Source: Cyanidiococcus yangmingshanensis (lineage: Eukaryota > Rhodophyta > Bangiophyceae > Cyanidiales > Cyanidiaceae). Taken from it: a stretch of DNA of 64,000 bases. The DNA is taken from contig VWRR01000017.1 in the NCBI GenBank assembly GCA_013995675.1, positions 124,001 through 188,000 of the forward strand. Direction: 5' to 3'. A program made the position numbers and the translations under genes. Below the pieces are notes generated by a model that did not search any database, was not told the origin of the DNA, and was given only the letters and a program-made list of their open reading frames with translations. This document shows positions 11,467 to 21,979 of this stretch, in pieces (within the stretch, counting starts at the first letter, position 1; each line of letters begins with the position of its first letter).

Positions 11467-13500
11467 ATGTCTACTCCTCGAGGCGGGCCTCAGAAACGAA
11501 AGTTCTTTCAGTCTGGTTACTCGGAAGGTTCAGGGTCTCGGGTAGATCGCGCGCTTGAGTCATCTTTGGGAGGCGAGGGCGAGCGAGCTGCAGCAGCGGC
11601 GGTAGCACCAACGACGGCTCGTGAAGTAGCGGAAACAGCGCGTGCCGAAGGACGACAGCCCGTGCACTCGCCGACACTGAGACCGCCCGCAAGTACTGAG
11701 TTTGGTTCCCGAACCGAAACGCCCTTTCCACCCGTCGTCGGTCACGAGGTGCTGCAAGCGTACGACTCGGCAGCCTTGAGAACGCAAGGTTTTGTACAGA
11801 GTGGCCCGACCGGTGGGCGCACAACCGGGGGCACTGTCCAAAGCAGCGGTATGAACACGGCATCCACTGCTGGAGCAGGCTATCAGACTGCAGCGTTAAC
11901 CATGGAGGCGCATTTGCCATCTTCGATTGCTTCACCCGTTCCCTCATCTTTTCAAATGTCCGTAACAGAGACGTATCCTCCATCTGTTCACTGGGCACCT
12001 ACTCGACAGCTGACGATTTCGCCTGAACTCTCCAAGGACGAAGCCGAAACAGGATGGGAGACGCCGGACCCGCGTCAGCCCAGCGCTCACTCGGTTGCTT
12101 CGGGCGCGCCTCGACGCAAGTTCCAGTTCACTTTTCGGCCAATTGGTGGAAGCTATGGAGAGACCGTTCTGGAGCGACTAGAAAATTTTCGTCGATTATT
12201 TGGGCTTTTGAACGCGAACGAAATGCTACCACTTACGTTAGAGGGAGCGGCACTGGCGCGAAGACTGCTTGCATCATCGCCGGCACCGCGAGGAGGGCCT
12301 GCCTGCCTCGCGGACATGTCGACCTCTGCCGGGAACGCGAGCGGGGTTTCGACCTCGACTGGAATCACGAGCGACCCTCAACATGGTCAAGTTCAGACAA
12401 CATCATCTCCAGAACGCCTGTCGCTCTCATCCTACTCGGCTTCGTCGTCGCCACAGTCACCGATTGCTCCACCGTTGAGCTCGCGCTCGGCACCAGAAAT
12501 ACCCACGACTGCATCGGCAACTGCTCCAAGCATGTTGGCCTCCTCATCGATGTCGGTGGAAAGTACAGATGGCTCTGGTGCGCTTGCTGCTGCCGCTGTG
12601 ACCCAAAGGAAAATCACGCGGGTGATGATTGAACGCCGGGTACGGGAGCACTACCGCTACCCGCCGAGCCATTCAGTACGCAATGTTATCCGAAGACATC
12701 GAACGATATTCGAGGCGGCGTGTTTTTCCTCTGCCTTTTTGGAAGCAGTTCGGTCTAACTTTATTGAGCTGCTTGATGGTGTAGTCTGCAGCAAAGCGAG
12801 CATCCCCGCAGAGTTTCATGATCGGATTGTGCGACGACCATTGAGTCATCAAATTGCGGAACAACAGTCCGTGCTGGTCGCCAAACGACCGGATCTATGG
12901 GATCGCGTAGAGCCGCACTTGCGCTGGGCACCCCCACGTGTTCCGTCGGTGCGAAAAGAGTCGTCACGGAATCAGCCGAGTGACCCACAAACCGTTCCGG
13001 AAGCATTGGTTTCGCTAGAGTCTAGAAGTGTCCGACAAAGTGGCGCACCATGGCAACATACGTCCCCCGGTTCTCGAGGCGCCGCTCGGACACCCTTTTC
13101 GACGGAGAGCGGAGCTGGCCCTTTTGGTACGCACACTATGGCGATATCACCTCTGGAACATGCCTGGTATACAGAGCAACGACCGCCTGATTCTCCGACG
13201 GACCAGGCGGAACTGGATGCACTCTTTGGACCATTGCGTGAGATACGCTCGTTCGGAACATCCGTGAGACATGTGCCCGAGACTCATTCGCCTCCTCTCG
13301 TTCTACAACGCTCGCGCAACTTTCGACGGACCATCTCTGCGAGCGACGCATTCACGGGAGGGTCTGGTTCAGCGGCCACAGGCACCGCTGCGAGTGCCGG
13401 CATTCCTGTATCTTCGAATCCGCCAACGCATGGAGAAGCTTCAGAATCTTCCGACTCGGTATCTACAGCGTCATCTTTTTCTTCTGGAGGCGTTCCATAA
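11467..13500 (+). CDS. Low-complexity protein of unknown function
   Basis: This is an uninterrupted frame of 677 residues starting at ATG 11467. I do not recognise the product. About two thirds is Ser/Thr/Pro/Ala-rich and probably disordered. Two denser segments stand out: residues about 217-265 (RRKFQFTFRPIGGSYG onward, with helical LERLENFRRLFGLL) and residues about 375-500 (TRVMIERRVREHYRY through FIELLDGVV), rich in Arg and aromatic residues and plausibly folded. There is no membrane segment and no signal peptide. Its length in one frame and its biased composition argue for a real gene, perhaps nuclear or cytoskeletal, but this is a guess. Confidence 0.7.
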   Translation: MSTPRGGPQKRKFFQSGYSEGSGSRVDRALESSLGGEGERAAAAAVAPTTAREVAETARAEGRQPVHSPTLRPPASTEFGSRTETPFPPVVGHEVLQAYDSAALRTQGFVQSGPTGGRTTGGTVQSSGMNTASTAGAGYQTAALTMEAHLPSSIASPVPSSFQMSVTETYPPSVHWAPTRQLTISPELSKDEAETGWETPDPRQPSAHSVASGAPRRKFQFTFRPIGGSYGETVLERLENFRRLFGLLNANEMLPLTLEGAALARRLLASSPAPRGGPACLADMSTSAGNASGVSTSTGITSDPQHGQVQTTSSPERLSLSSYSASSSPQSPIAPPLSSRSAPEIPTTASATAPSMLASSSMSVESTDGSGALAAAAVTQRKITRVMIERRVREHYRYPPSHSVRNVIRRHRTIFEAACFSSAFLEAVRSNFIELLDGVVCSKASIPAEFHDRIVRRPLSHQIAEQQSVLVAKRPDLWDRVEPHLRWAPPRVPSVRKESSRNQPSDPQTVPEALVSLESRSVRQSGAPWQHTSPGSRGAARTPFSTESGAGPFGTHTMAISPLEHAWYTEQRPPDSPTDQAELDALFGPLREIRSFGTSVRHVPETHSPPLVLQRSRNFRRTISASDAFTGGSGSAATGTAASAGIPVSSNPPTHGEASESSDSVSTASSFSSGGVP

Positions 13501-14557
13501 AGCTTTCGAATCATTGGTTAGAATCTATGATAGGGGTCAAGCTGGAACGAGTTCCTCAGACCCGAGTGGGAAAGCGAGCTGCCTGAATGACGACCGCAGC
13601 TATTGGGCCTGAACTGAATCCAATCGACAGCACTCGGAGCCACAATATCGAATGACGCATCCGGAAACCTGCTCACTCGAATCGTACAGCGCAATCATTA
13701 CGAGATGCGGCGCTCGATGATGCGCCATAAAACTGGGTCAGATGACCAGCCCGTGGGTACCGCTAGAGGCAACCATCATGTTCGACGCCATCATACGAGA
13801 ATAGAGCACTAGTATGGTCAGTAGCATAACAGCACAGCCTTGCTATAGGGACACCAATTCATTCATTCGCAGTGGAAGGCTCCGCCCAATTCCATGGAAA
13901 CTACCCGATAGCGTTTTTGTGGAGGTGCCCTTATTGACACACACACACACAACTCTATCCAGGAAATTCCGTTCGAGTCCGGTTTCCCGCATGAAACGAG
14001 CGGCTAGCGAATGACGCTCCAGACAAGTTGCGAGCGTACAGCATCCCAGTCGAGCGCGGTTGGAGGCAACCCGGCACCGTCTAGCGTCGCATCCTTAGCC
14101 GCAAAACGCTCAGACCCAGATCTTCAGTCTAGAGATCTCAAATCCATTGTTGCGTGGATGACGTCTACAATGCCGCACCACGAACAGCTTTGAAGCGAAT
14201 GCATTGCAGTCTGTATATCTAAGACAAATCCCTTCGAAGGAAGACAAGCTGTGGTGGCGCCTTGGCGTCCGCCAGCCAGATCATCGAATGCAATGCATGG
14301 TGTTCAATATATTCATCTTTATCTATTATAGTACCATTTCGTTCCGATTAGAATCCATTCGCGGCGGCGACGGCGTCCGCAACGGTCCCGCCCGACTTTG
14401 AATCGGACATCGTCTCTGCCTCCGTGCTCGAGGGCTGCACGGTGGGTTTTATCGATAGCGTGTTTCCCAGAGCGTCATCGACGACTTTAGACCAAGTCCC
14501 ATTGGAAGTGTCTCGTCGATTCTATTCTTCATCAGAAACGAGATCTTTGCTGGAACT
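13501..14557. other. Spacer upstream of RPL26
   Basis: I see no gene in this 1.06 kb. It contains a short (CA)n tract at about 13936-13950. The promoter of the ribosomal protein gene should lie in the last few hundred bases. Confidence 0.45.
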
Positions 14558-14990
14558 ATGAAGTTTCATCGCGAGGTGTCCTCGTCTCGACGCAAACAGC
14601 GGAAGGCGCACTTCACGGCGCCTAGCCACGAGAGACGAATTCGCATGTCAGCATCCGTTAAGTGCTGAGTTGGTCGAAAAGTATGGCGTACACGCTGTGC
14701 CAATTCGGGTGGGCGACGAGGTTCGCATCACGCGCGGCAAGTATAAGATGCAGGAGGGCAAAGTCAAACGCTGCCATCGAAAAAAGTACCGCGTCGCCGT
14801 GGAAGGTGTCGCGCGTGAAGACAGTCGAGGCCTGCCAGTGGACATTGGCATTCATCCGAGCAAAGTCCAGATCATCGCGTTGCGACTGGACAAGGATCGG
14901 ACGGCTCTGCTGAAGCGCAAGGAGCGCGCTTCTCTAACGAACGCGCGCGTTGCACCTGCTCGTGTGGCGGTCATGGCCGACGTCGACTAA
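14558..14990 (+). CDS. RPL26: 60S ribosomal protein L26 (uL24), one extra base
   Basis: This is cytosolic large-subunit protein uL24/eL26 type, which sits near the exit tunnel. ATG 14558 begins the typical MKF start, followed by [20 protein letters not shown], the family's opening. The KOW region follows ([19 protein letters not shown]), then GIHPSKVQI and [12 protein letters not shown]. The total would be 143 residues, normal for the family. The frame breaks at 14660-14661: dropping one A from the AA run gives [14 protein letters not shown], the expected sequence, whereas the DNA as written stops a few codons later. Since a cell needs this protein, the extra base is probably a sequence error, unless a second copy exists or the ribosome shifts frame. 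Confidence 0.93.
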
Positions 14991-15217
14991 ACTCTTTTTC
15001 GTTTCATCAAGCTCGATTCCGTAAAGCTGCTCGTGACGACAATACTCCAAATGTATCCGCTGAAGCGCAGATATGAGGTCTTCCTGGCGGACACGGCCTA
15101 TCGACGAACGAGCAGGTCTCGGAAACGCCTCAAGTCGTGGCGACGGGGGCGTTCCGGTACAAACGCTCGACTCGAGAGGGCACTGCACGGTGACGCAGGC
15201 CGAAACCAGGCGTCCTC

Positions 15218-16881
15218 ATGACGTCTTTTCCACGTAACAACTTTATTACACCACTTTTAACGGATCTTTATGAGGTCACGATGGCGTACGTATATTTTCG
15301 AGAGGGTCGACACCTCCTTCCAGCGACCTTCGATCTCTTCTTCCGCAAGAACCCTTTTCAGGGCGAGTACACGGTTTTCGCCGGCCTCACAGAGGTGTTG
15401 CACTTCGTGCACGAACAGTTTCGATTCACCGACGAGCACATCGCTTTTTTGAGGGGTCACGAGGCGTTCGCGAACTGCTGACCAGTTGGACGCGTTTCTC
15501 GCGTTCCTCCAGTCTGAGGCGTGCTCTGGTCGTCGGGTGCAACTGCGAGCCCTCCCCGAGGGAAGCGTCTGCTTCCCGCTTGGAGCCTCTGTTGCGAGTT
15601 GACGGGCCGCTGGCGGTGTGCCAGCTTCTGGAGACAACGCTGCTGACCCTCGTGAACTTTCCTTCTCTCGTCGCAACGAACGCTGCACGCCACCGGGTCG
15701 CAGTCGGTGAACGAGTGCAACTGATCGAGTTCGGTCTGCGAAGAGCGCAAGGACCTGATGGCGGAATGAGCGCTAGCCGTTACGCTTACCTGGGGGGCTT
15801 TGATGGAACCAGCAATGTCATGGCGGCGTATGCCTATGGCATTCCCTGTCGAGGCACCCACGCCCACGCGTTTGTGCAGAGCTTCGCAGAGACTGGCCCT
15901 CCGGTTGATGCCACCGCCGCTGCGCACTCCGAGCGTAGCGCTCTGGCCTCGCTGGCCTATCACTACCGAGAGAACGTCGTTGAACCAGCGTTGCGCCAAC
16001 CATTCCAGGTATCGGCCATGGCTGCGAATGAGTCGGAGTTACGAGCGTTCATTGCGTATGCAGCAGCTTTTCCGCGCGCGTTTCTGGCCCTCGTCGATAC
16101 CTATGATTCGCTGGGATCTGGTATCCCGAACTTCCTTTCAGTCGCACTAGCGTTGGAACATCAAGGATACAAGCCACTGGGGATTCGGATTGATTCCGGA
16201 GACTTGGCATACATCTCGACTCAGGCGCGTCGGATGTTTGATGTCGTGAACCCTGGCAACAAGTACATCATTTTTGCGTCATCGGAGATTCACGAAGATA
16301 CGTTGTATGCGTTGAAGGAGCAAGGGCACGCGATTGATGCGTTCGGCGTGGGCACGCATCTGGTGACCTGCCAGAAACAACCCGCGCTCGGTTGCGTCTT
16401 CAAACTCGTTCAGGTCGGTCACGTCGCCTGCATCAAAGTAAGCGAGGATCCCAGCAAAACCACGATTCCGGGCCGAAAAAGAGTCTATCGCCTGTACGGG
16501 CGTGACCCTACGGTTTGTATGATTGATCTCATGATGCTGGAGACGGAACCAGAACCCCACCCAGGAGAGCGCATTCTATGTTGTCATCCGTACGAGGAGC
16601 ACAAACGCTGTTACATGACGCCATCTCGAGTGGAGGAGATCCTCCAACCGCTTTGCGTCTTCGGTGAAGTGCTTGCCATGGACGATGCCCAAGTCTCAGC
16701 CAGCGATCACGAGCGTCTGCGCGTAGCACGGAAGCGATGTCTGGAGCAGGTTCGAGCCCTGCGGTATGACTACAAGCGACCGCTGAACCCGACTCCATAC
16801 AAGGTTAGCGTCAGTGCAGCACTATTCAAACTGGTGCATCAGTTGTGGCTTGAGGAGCTTGCCATACGAGAGCTGAGTTAG
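15218..16881 (+). CDS. NAPRT: Nicotinate phosphoribosyltransferase, two frame breaks
   Basis: The enzyme joins nicotinate and PRPP to give nicotinate mononucleotide in NAD salvage. ATG 15218 opens with LLTDLYEVTMAYVYF, the family's N-terminus. Then come FDLFFRKNPF, ALPEGSVCFP, VCQLLETTLLTLVNFPSLVATNAAR (read in two pieces), RRAQGPDGGMSAS, GGFDGTSNV, HAHAFVQSF, IRIDSGDL and FGVGTHLVT. About 554 residues in all, close to the animal enzyme. One extra base lies between about 15460 and 15481. A second lies at about 15582-15583, placed by the match of FPLEPLLRVDGPL to the family. Downstream of 15585 the frame is intact to the stop. Confidence 0.93.
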
Positions 16882-17615
16882 CGTCGCGCGAGTAATCCGT
16901 TTGTGGAATCGTTTCGTGAACCGCGTAGCGCCCGCCTATGCCGCTGAAGAGGAAATCCGTTTCAGCATGAAAATTCTTTGGTTCTGTCCAGGCTGGACTG
17001 TCTCCAGGACAAATAGAATTTGCGTATTCATCCACCGAGATCAGCTGCTCAGGGATGGATTCCGTTCCGAGTCGGTGAGGCTCAGGTGAGCTCCCCAGCG
17101 CTACCCTATCCGCTTGCATGTTCGTGATCGCCGACCCACGTCCTACACGATCCCTGGAGTATGCGTTATTCTTGGGGACGCTTTCTTCGCTGAGTCTACG
17201 GATGGCAGCCTAGCTCGACTGCGACACGGCCATTTCGGTTGAAGACAACCAGCCGGCTCTTCTGCCGTGGCCTCAGTCTCCACATGCGCAAATCTCGGTT
17301 GCACATATCATTCAGACGACAGTGGGAACAAATTGCGAGCTTCCCGATTTGGCGATCAGACTCGAAATCTTCACAGTGCACAACTCGTATGAGAGTGAGC
17401 AAGTACCTGAGAACAAAAATGTCCGCAGACAGTCTGCGGCTCAGAAGAAATGCGCTCGATTTCGACCGTTGTATTTTCCTGATCGTTGGATACTTCGTTC
17501 CTGACGATGATGCATGTACCTGGCGAGTTTGATTCCTAAAACAAGCCACCAACGATATGCAAGTCTAGGAATTGTCTCCTCGGGGACTCGATGCGCAAGT
17601 CCCGGTCCCTGTCAC
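16882..17615. other. Convergent 3' spacer
   Basis: This spacer lies between the 3' end of the NAPRT gene and the 3' end of the coiled-coil gene. A 118-residue minus-strand frame (17196-17552) has no recognisable feature and is probably chance. Nothing else is seen. Confidence 0.45.
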
Positions 17616-18632
17616 TCAGGTTGCTTTCGGTGCGGCCTCGGATTGCCTCGATTCTGCAGAGGGCTCCTCATCGTGGGCTCCTTCCTCGCGTGTGTAGGTA
17701 TCATAGGTCGCATCCAGCTCATCGTACAGAGCAAACGCTGCGTTGGCGTCCTCTTCACCATCCTTCCCAGACCCTGAAAATGGTACAGGAGAGGAGACCT
17801 CTGTTCTCGTTGCGTCCTGGAGACGATTCGCCACACTAGATTCGTGTTCAGAACCAGCAGTTGACGGCCTCAACGCATTCCCTGTCCCCGGAGCTGTCCT
17901 TGCGGATTCATCCAGCTCTCCAATTGCCAAGGACGGAGCCTGTAACAGAATATCCTCTAAACCGGTGGTGGCCGCTGCCGCCTCACGCCATTCGTCCGTC
18001 AACATCACTCCGATATGGTATCCACTGCGTGCAACCAGACCAACCATTTCATCCACTGCATTGGAAAAATGCTGCACGGCTCGCACCGCCTCGGACTGCA
18101 AGTCCATACTGGCTTCGCGCCAAGCCTCCAACGAAACTTCATCGAGATTTTTCAGATAGTTTTCTCGGGCACGTCGATAGTGGGCTTTCCGGGGCATCAA
18201 CGAGTCATGCACGACCGTCGTGTCCAGCTCGCTCCGAAGTGCTCGCAAGCGGCTCCGCACTCGGTTTGCGGTCCGTTCAATGGACTCGGCAGTAGAGGTA
18301 CAGGCGCTACCGGTCTGGAGTTGGGCCACGACCGGCTCCTCGTGCTCGATCCGAAAAGCCAACGGAATGAGGTCACCACGAGAGAGCGACTCTGCTAGAG
18401 CCCGAAGCGAGCGCACCAGTCCACTCCACGCTGCACAGTAGGCAAGGGAGCGCTCGCATGTGCGGATAAAGGCCTCACGAGCCTGCTCAAGTGCGACCAG
18501 CGCCCGATACAACGCTTGGCCGGAACGCCGACCGAGGTACTGCTCCTCCTCCTGCAGAATCTCGGTCGCGTGCTTGAAATCAAACAAGAAAGAGGATATG
18601 CGATCCTGAATCGCAGCTATCGGACTTGGCAT
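17616..18632 (-). CDS. Coiled-coil, possibly BAR-domain protein
   Basis: A 338-residue frame starts at ATG 18632 (MPSPIAAIQDRIS). The first 220 residues are almost entirely helical and charged, with the heptad-like stretch RKAHYRRARENYLKNL resembling the middle helix of BAR domains in ACAP/arfaptin-type proteins that bend membranes. The last 110 residues are acidic and Ser/Thr-rich (GKDGEEDANAAF, ESRQSEAAPKAT), probably a disordered tail. No membrane segment is present. BAR identity is a weak fold-level inference. The start faces the zinc finger gene divergently, 275 bases away. Confidence 0.6.
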   Translation of the reverse strand: MPSPIAAIQDRISSFLFDFKHATEILQEEEQYLGRRSGQALYRALVALEQAREAFIRTCERSLAYCAAWSGLVRSLRALAESLSRGDLIPLAFRIEHEEPVVAQLQTGSACTSTAESIERTANRVRSRLRALRSELDTTVVHDSLMPRKAHYRRARENYLKNLDEVSLEAWREASMDLQSEAVRAVQHFSNAVDEMVGLVARSGYHIGVMLTDEWREAAAATTGLEDILLQAPSLAIGELDESARTAPGTGNALRPSTAGSEHESSVANRLQDATRTEVSSPVPFSGSGKDGEEDANAAFALYDELDATYDTYTREEGAHDEEPSAESRQSEAAPKAT

Positions 18633-18859
18633 ATCTACTTCCCACTCCGAACACAAAAAAGAATCGTTAGGTCGCAGCCGAACTCTTTTACAAAGAAACA
18701 GGGTTATGTATCGAAAGGTGTCGAGTTCGTTTCGGCGTGCCGTATCTGCGATCGTTCCACAAAACGGGTATGGTCATCCGTCCGCCCCCAGCCTGCATGC
18801 TTTCCTCCTGCATGTTTTTTAAAAGCAGGGTTTAGGGTCAAAGCCCGATCACTGCTCTC

Positions 18860-18867
18860 TATAAATT
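18860..18867 (+). promoter_or_regulatory. TATA-box-like element
   Basis: TATAAATT lies about 40 bases upstream of the ATG at 18908 of the zinc finger gene, a fitting place for a compact promoter with a short leader. It lies in the 275-base divergent region shared with the coiled-coil gene. Confidence 0.5.
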
Positions 18868-18907
18868 GGAAGGCGAATGATTGCGGGAAGAGAGCGGTAC
18901 AGTTCAG

Positions 18908-19368
18908 ATGGAGACACAGCAACGCTGTCAAGTTTGCCCAGGTATCGAGACGAACGGGAAAGGCTGCACCGGCAAGTATCGCTGTCCACGCTGCGGTTTG
19001 CGTTATGGTCGCGTTACCTGCTTCCAACAACATGAAGCGACTGGTTGTGAACGAAGCCGTAAGTGGAACGGGGACTGAGCATACTAGTTGCCAGAGCGAG
19101 CTCAGTCGCGGTACAGCAGCTACGAACCGGCGGCTCGTCGTGCTCGAGTAGCGACGAACGCCTGGCGCTCGTTGCGATCAACGAGGCAACGACTCCCGAA
19201 AGCCTTGATGCGGCGGAATTATCAGTGTTAAACGGTTTGCGGGCGAGCATCTCCCATCAGAAGGAGCGAATCTGTTACATTGTGGATCGAGGCGTCGATC
19301 GAGCGACCCAGCTTGAACGGTTATCGATGAGCCTAGCCGCGTCGGCCGAGCTTCGCCGCTTTTGCTGA
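18908..19368 (+). CDS. HIT-type zinc finger protein, ZNHIT3-like, likely spliced
   Basis: ATG 18908 opens a small protein with the zinc ligands of a zf-HIT domain: CQVC, then YRCPRC, then RVTCFQQHEATGC. ZNHIT proteins help assemble snoRNPs and other nuclear complexes. The coding frame then changes. A GTAAGT at 19059-19064 interrupts CERS, and a helical C-terminal part in another frame (DERLALVAINE through AELRRFC) ends at 19368. An intron 19059-19105 with TACTAG as a branch-like site and CAG at its end would join the parts into 137 residues, near ZNHIT3 length. This break differs in sign from the +1 breaks elsewhere in the window, which supports splicing. At 47 bases the intron would be short, so a sequence error remains possible. 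Confidence 0.65.
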
Positions 19369-19590
19369 AAAGCTGCTTCAGTTTATTTGTTTTCGCTCGC
19401 GTTACGACGAGGAAGCAAACAGCCGGTGATCAGCAGCGAACGGGATCAGATCGAACTGAAAAAGTGCGCCAAACCGAACGGCTGTTGACTGGCCGTTCCG
19501 CATTCGATAGGACCGTGAACGCTGTCGCCTAAAGAGGGTAGGGTGCAGCGTCGCGAATGGTTACGAACTCGGTTCAGGTCGAATGACCAC

Positions 19591-20172
19591 CTAACGATAG
19601 AGATGCCTCTTGCATTCGGTTTCATCGCCGCCTCTGAAACACGAGTGGCTACTCACAGCGGCTGAAAAAGCAAAGGTAGGGCCTGCTCGTCCGAATATGT
19701 GCCGGTACCTGTATCGTGGTTCTGAAACATAAATCTGCAAAAACGATTCGACAAGGAAGGGAATCACCTCGAATTGTGTCGAGGTGGCATCACTTGTGCC
19801 GCTCGACGGTACAAGCGCAAACTCCTGTTCTGTCACGACGATACTCGAAATCAGAGACGATGCTTGTGACAGGACATGACTCAACGACGGATCGCTTGAC
19901 TGAAAAAGCCGCCACGGTAATCGTCGGGTAAGAGAATCCACTCGTTTGTCATTGAACCCAGTCACAGACAGCGACAAATTTCCTAGATGGGAGTTACGCT
20001 CTTCCGCACACATCGCATATACAAAACGGTTCGATTTCGCTGCTTGAAGACTGTGCATGTTGCGAGATACTTTTGTTACGGTCCGTTGCAGTTCACTCGG
20101 TCCAGTAAGCAGTGGGACATTGGACGTCCAACGATCGGAAACGGACATCCACTGTCTCCAGCATTGCGTCAT
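19591..20172 (-). CDS. Hypothetical protein, 193 residues
   Basis: An open frame from ATG 20172 encodes 193 residues. I do not recognise it. The composition looks protein-like rather than shadow-like: mixed helix and strand propensity, with NRFVYAMCAEERNSHLGNL, SVTGFNDKRVDSL and FEVIPFLVESFLQIYV as dense segments. There is no signal peptide and no clear membrane span. It is convergent with the zinc finger gene and follows the GTPase gene on the same strand. Confidence 0.45.
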   Translation of the reverse strand: MTQCWRQWMSVSDRWTSNVPLLTGPSELQRTVTKVSRNMHSLQAAKSNRFVYAMCAEERNSHLGNLSLSVTGFNDKRVDSLTRRLPWRLFQSSDPSLSHVLSQASSLISSIVVTEQEFALVPSSGTSDATSTQFEVIPFLVESFLQIYVSEPRYRYRHIFGRAGPTFAFSAAVSSHSCFRGGDETECKRHLYR

Positions 20173-20464
20173 AGATATGTTTCTAGGTTTGGGGGATTGG
20201 TGATTGCCCAGACGTCATCGTCTTGGGCATCAGCGCTTTTTCATGTCCAGGCCAGTACGCTGAGGCCGGGATGAGCGCCTTGGCATTCCGTCTTGGATTT
20301 CTGCGGCGGTCATGTGATCAACGAAACGCAAATATTTCACTCGAATAATTCGAGCACTCACTCAATCGTTCCACAGATCCGACTCGAGAGATCTCAACCT
20401 TCCAAGTATTCGATGAAGAATCAGCAGCGACAGCAACAAAGTGATAAAGCTGCAAACAGAAAAT

Positions 20465-21346
20465 TCACCACTCACAAAGTGGACCCCTTGTAGGGTCCGT
20501 TTGGCGCTCGAACGTTGGCTGCAAATCAAACAGACGGACCAGAACCAACTTGAATACTCTCTGCACATGAATGCTATGACTTGCACTACAAAACACGAGC
20601 GGAGCATGCATTGCACGCGCGTATTTCCGAGCTCGACGAATCATGGACGCTTGCTGATCGGCAGCCAGCGAAATGAAGAGATCGTACTTGTTACCAACCA
20701 GAATCGGCACAGCAGTGACGTTCAGCAATCGCACCTGCTGATACCAGTCCCGTATAGAGACTAAAGTTGGCTTTCGGGTGAGGTCGAAAATGAAGAGCAT
20801 CGCTGCAGCGTCGCTCGTCACCAAAGGGAGCATGGTCCGGAATTCGCTTTGACCACCCAAATCCCACACCGAAAACACGATATCTGTTCGACGAAGGGAT
20901 ACGGAGCGTTCCAGAAAATTCACACCCAACGTCATGATATAATCCTCATCAAAGTGGCCCTCGCAATACCGTACCATCAGTGAAGTTTTTCCACAGCCGG
21001 CATCACCAACCATGCCCACCTTTAGGGTGAGAGAGGACCTTCGTGGTCGCCGTGCTAGAAATGAACCTTCTTGATGTGGTGCCGGCAGCGCCGACGACGA
21101 CGAGGCGCTCGTTTGTATGGCGCCAACCTCGAGTCCTGACGTTGTCGACGAGCATACGTCCTCGCCACTCGTGTTGACAGACTGAGTGACCTCGCCCTTT
21201 ACTTCAGGCACCGAATTAGCGTTCGTGTCCTCAGAGGCCTCCATCTCCGCCTCTGCAAGTCCTGACTTAGACTCGGCAACCGAGCTATCCTTGGGAACTG
21301 CATCCGGTACTGTCGCGTTTGCAGAGACTTGCTGCCACGCCGACAT
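20465..21346 (-). CDS. Spg1/Tem1-family small GTPase
   Basis: The product is a Ras-like GTPase of the Spg1/Tem1 group, which in fungi triggers septation and mitotic exit and is also found in plants and algae. ATG 21346 (MSAWQQVSAN) gives 293 residues. About 100 acidic, Ser/Thr-rich residues precede the G domain. The G domain carries the P-loop GDAGCGKTS, the switch-region EDYIMTLGVNFLERS typical of Spg1, WDLGGQSEF (G3), FDLTRKPTL, VPILVGNKYDLF (G4) and CSAS (G5). The C-terminus lacks a prenylation CaaX box, as in Spg1. The long N-terminal extension is unusual compared with the 200-residue yeast proteins. The frame is intact. Confidence 0.93.
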   Translation of the reverse strand: MSAWQQVSANATVPDAVPKDSSVAESKSGLAEAEMEASEDTNANSVPEVKGEVTQSVNTSGEDVCSSTTSGLEVGAIQTSASSSSALPAPHQEGSFLARRPRRSSLTLKVGMVGDAGCGKTSLMVRYCEGHFDEDYIMTLGVNFLERSVSLRRTDIVFSVWDLGGQSEFRTMLPLVTSDAAAMLFIFDLTRKPTLVSIRDWYQQVRLLNVTAVPILVGNKYDLFISLAADQQASMIRRARKYARAMHAPLVFCSASHSIHVQRVFKLVLVRLFDLQPTFERQTDPTRGPLCEW

Positions 21347-21979
21347 GACTCCTGCTTCGTGCTCACACACGGACTAGTCACCTACAGATGATTTCAAAGC
21401 AATACAGAGGATCAGAACTCAAAAAGCAACGACTATTCAACAACAGGATCGTTCGCCTCTGATACAAGTCTGAGCTTGTCCCGTTCTCAGCGAGCCAGCG
21501 TCACGCGCCAAACCCCTGTTCCAGAGAACTCGACAACCTCTACGAGGTCACCACAAAGAGAAACCTGTGCGCCTACACAAAATCAGTACCACCAGAACCA
21601 CCTCGATTATCAGAAAGAAAACGAGAATCACCGAGGATGTTCAAGAAAACGGACCAATGACCCCTTCAGTAAAGAGACAGCGCAGCGTCCGAGGCTGTGC
21701 GACCGAGACCTGCGCACCGCAGGGGACGCCCGAACGCCCGAACGGCGGGCGCCAGGAACGCCACGAGCCAAACGCGCGCGCCCCGTTGCGATTTGAAACG
21801 GCCACGACGGGATCCGGTCGTCGAGCCTTGCTCGCGGAGCAACTGGAGTGGCTACCGAAAACCTGGGCTTTGGCGAGCGGCTTACAAGCATCTCAGAACG
21901 CTGGTTGTGATTGGTGTCGTTCTTGTTGTTGTTGTTGGTTTGTCGCCGGGGTAGGTTTTGTAGACGTTTACAGGAAAGA
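21347..21979. other. Divergent spacer
   Basis: This spacer lies between the divergent GTPase and acidic-protein genes. Overlapping frames on both strands show only Arg/Ser-rich, shadow-like products. Promoter elements are not obvious. Confidence 0.4.

Noticed and set aside
14650-14670. A tiny intron explaining the RPL26 frame break
   Set aside because: There is no GT...AG pair that restores the frame; removing a single A does so exactly.
15579-15620. Stop-codon-linked +1 frameshifting (Euplotes style) at the TGA in NAPRT
   Set aside because: Homology places the frame change several codons before the TGA, at CTTGG, so the stop is not the shift site.
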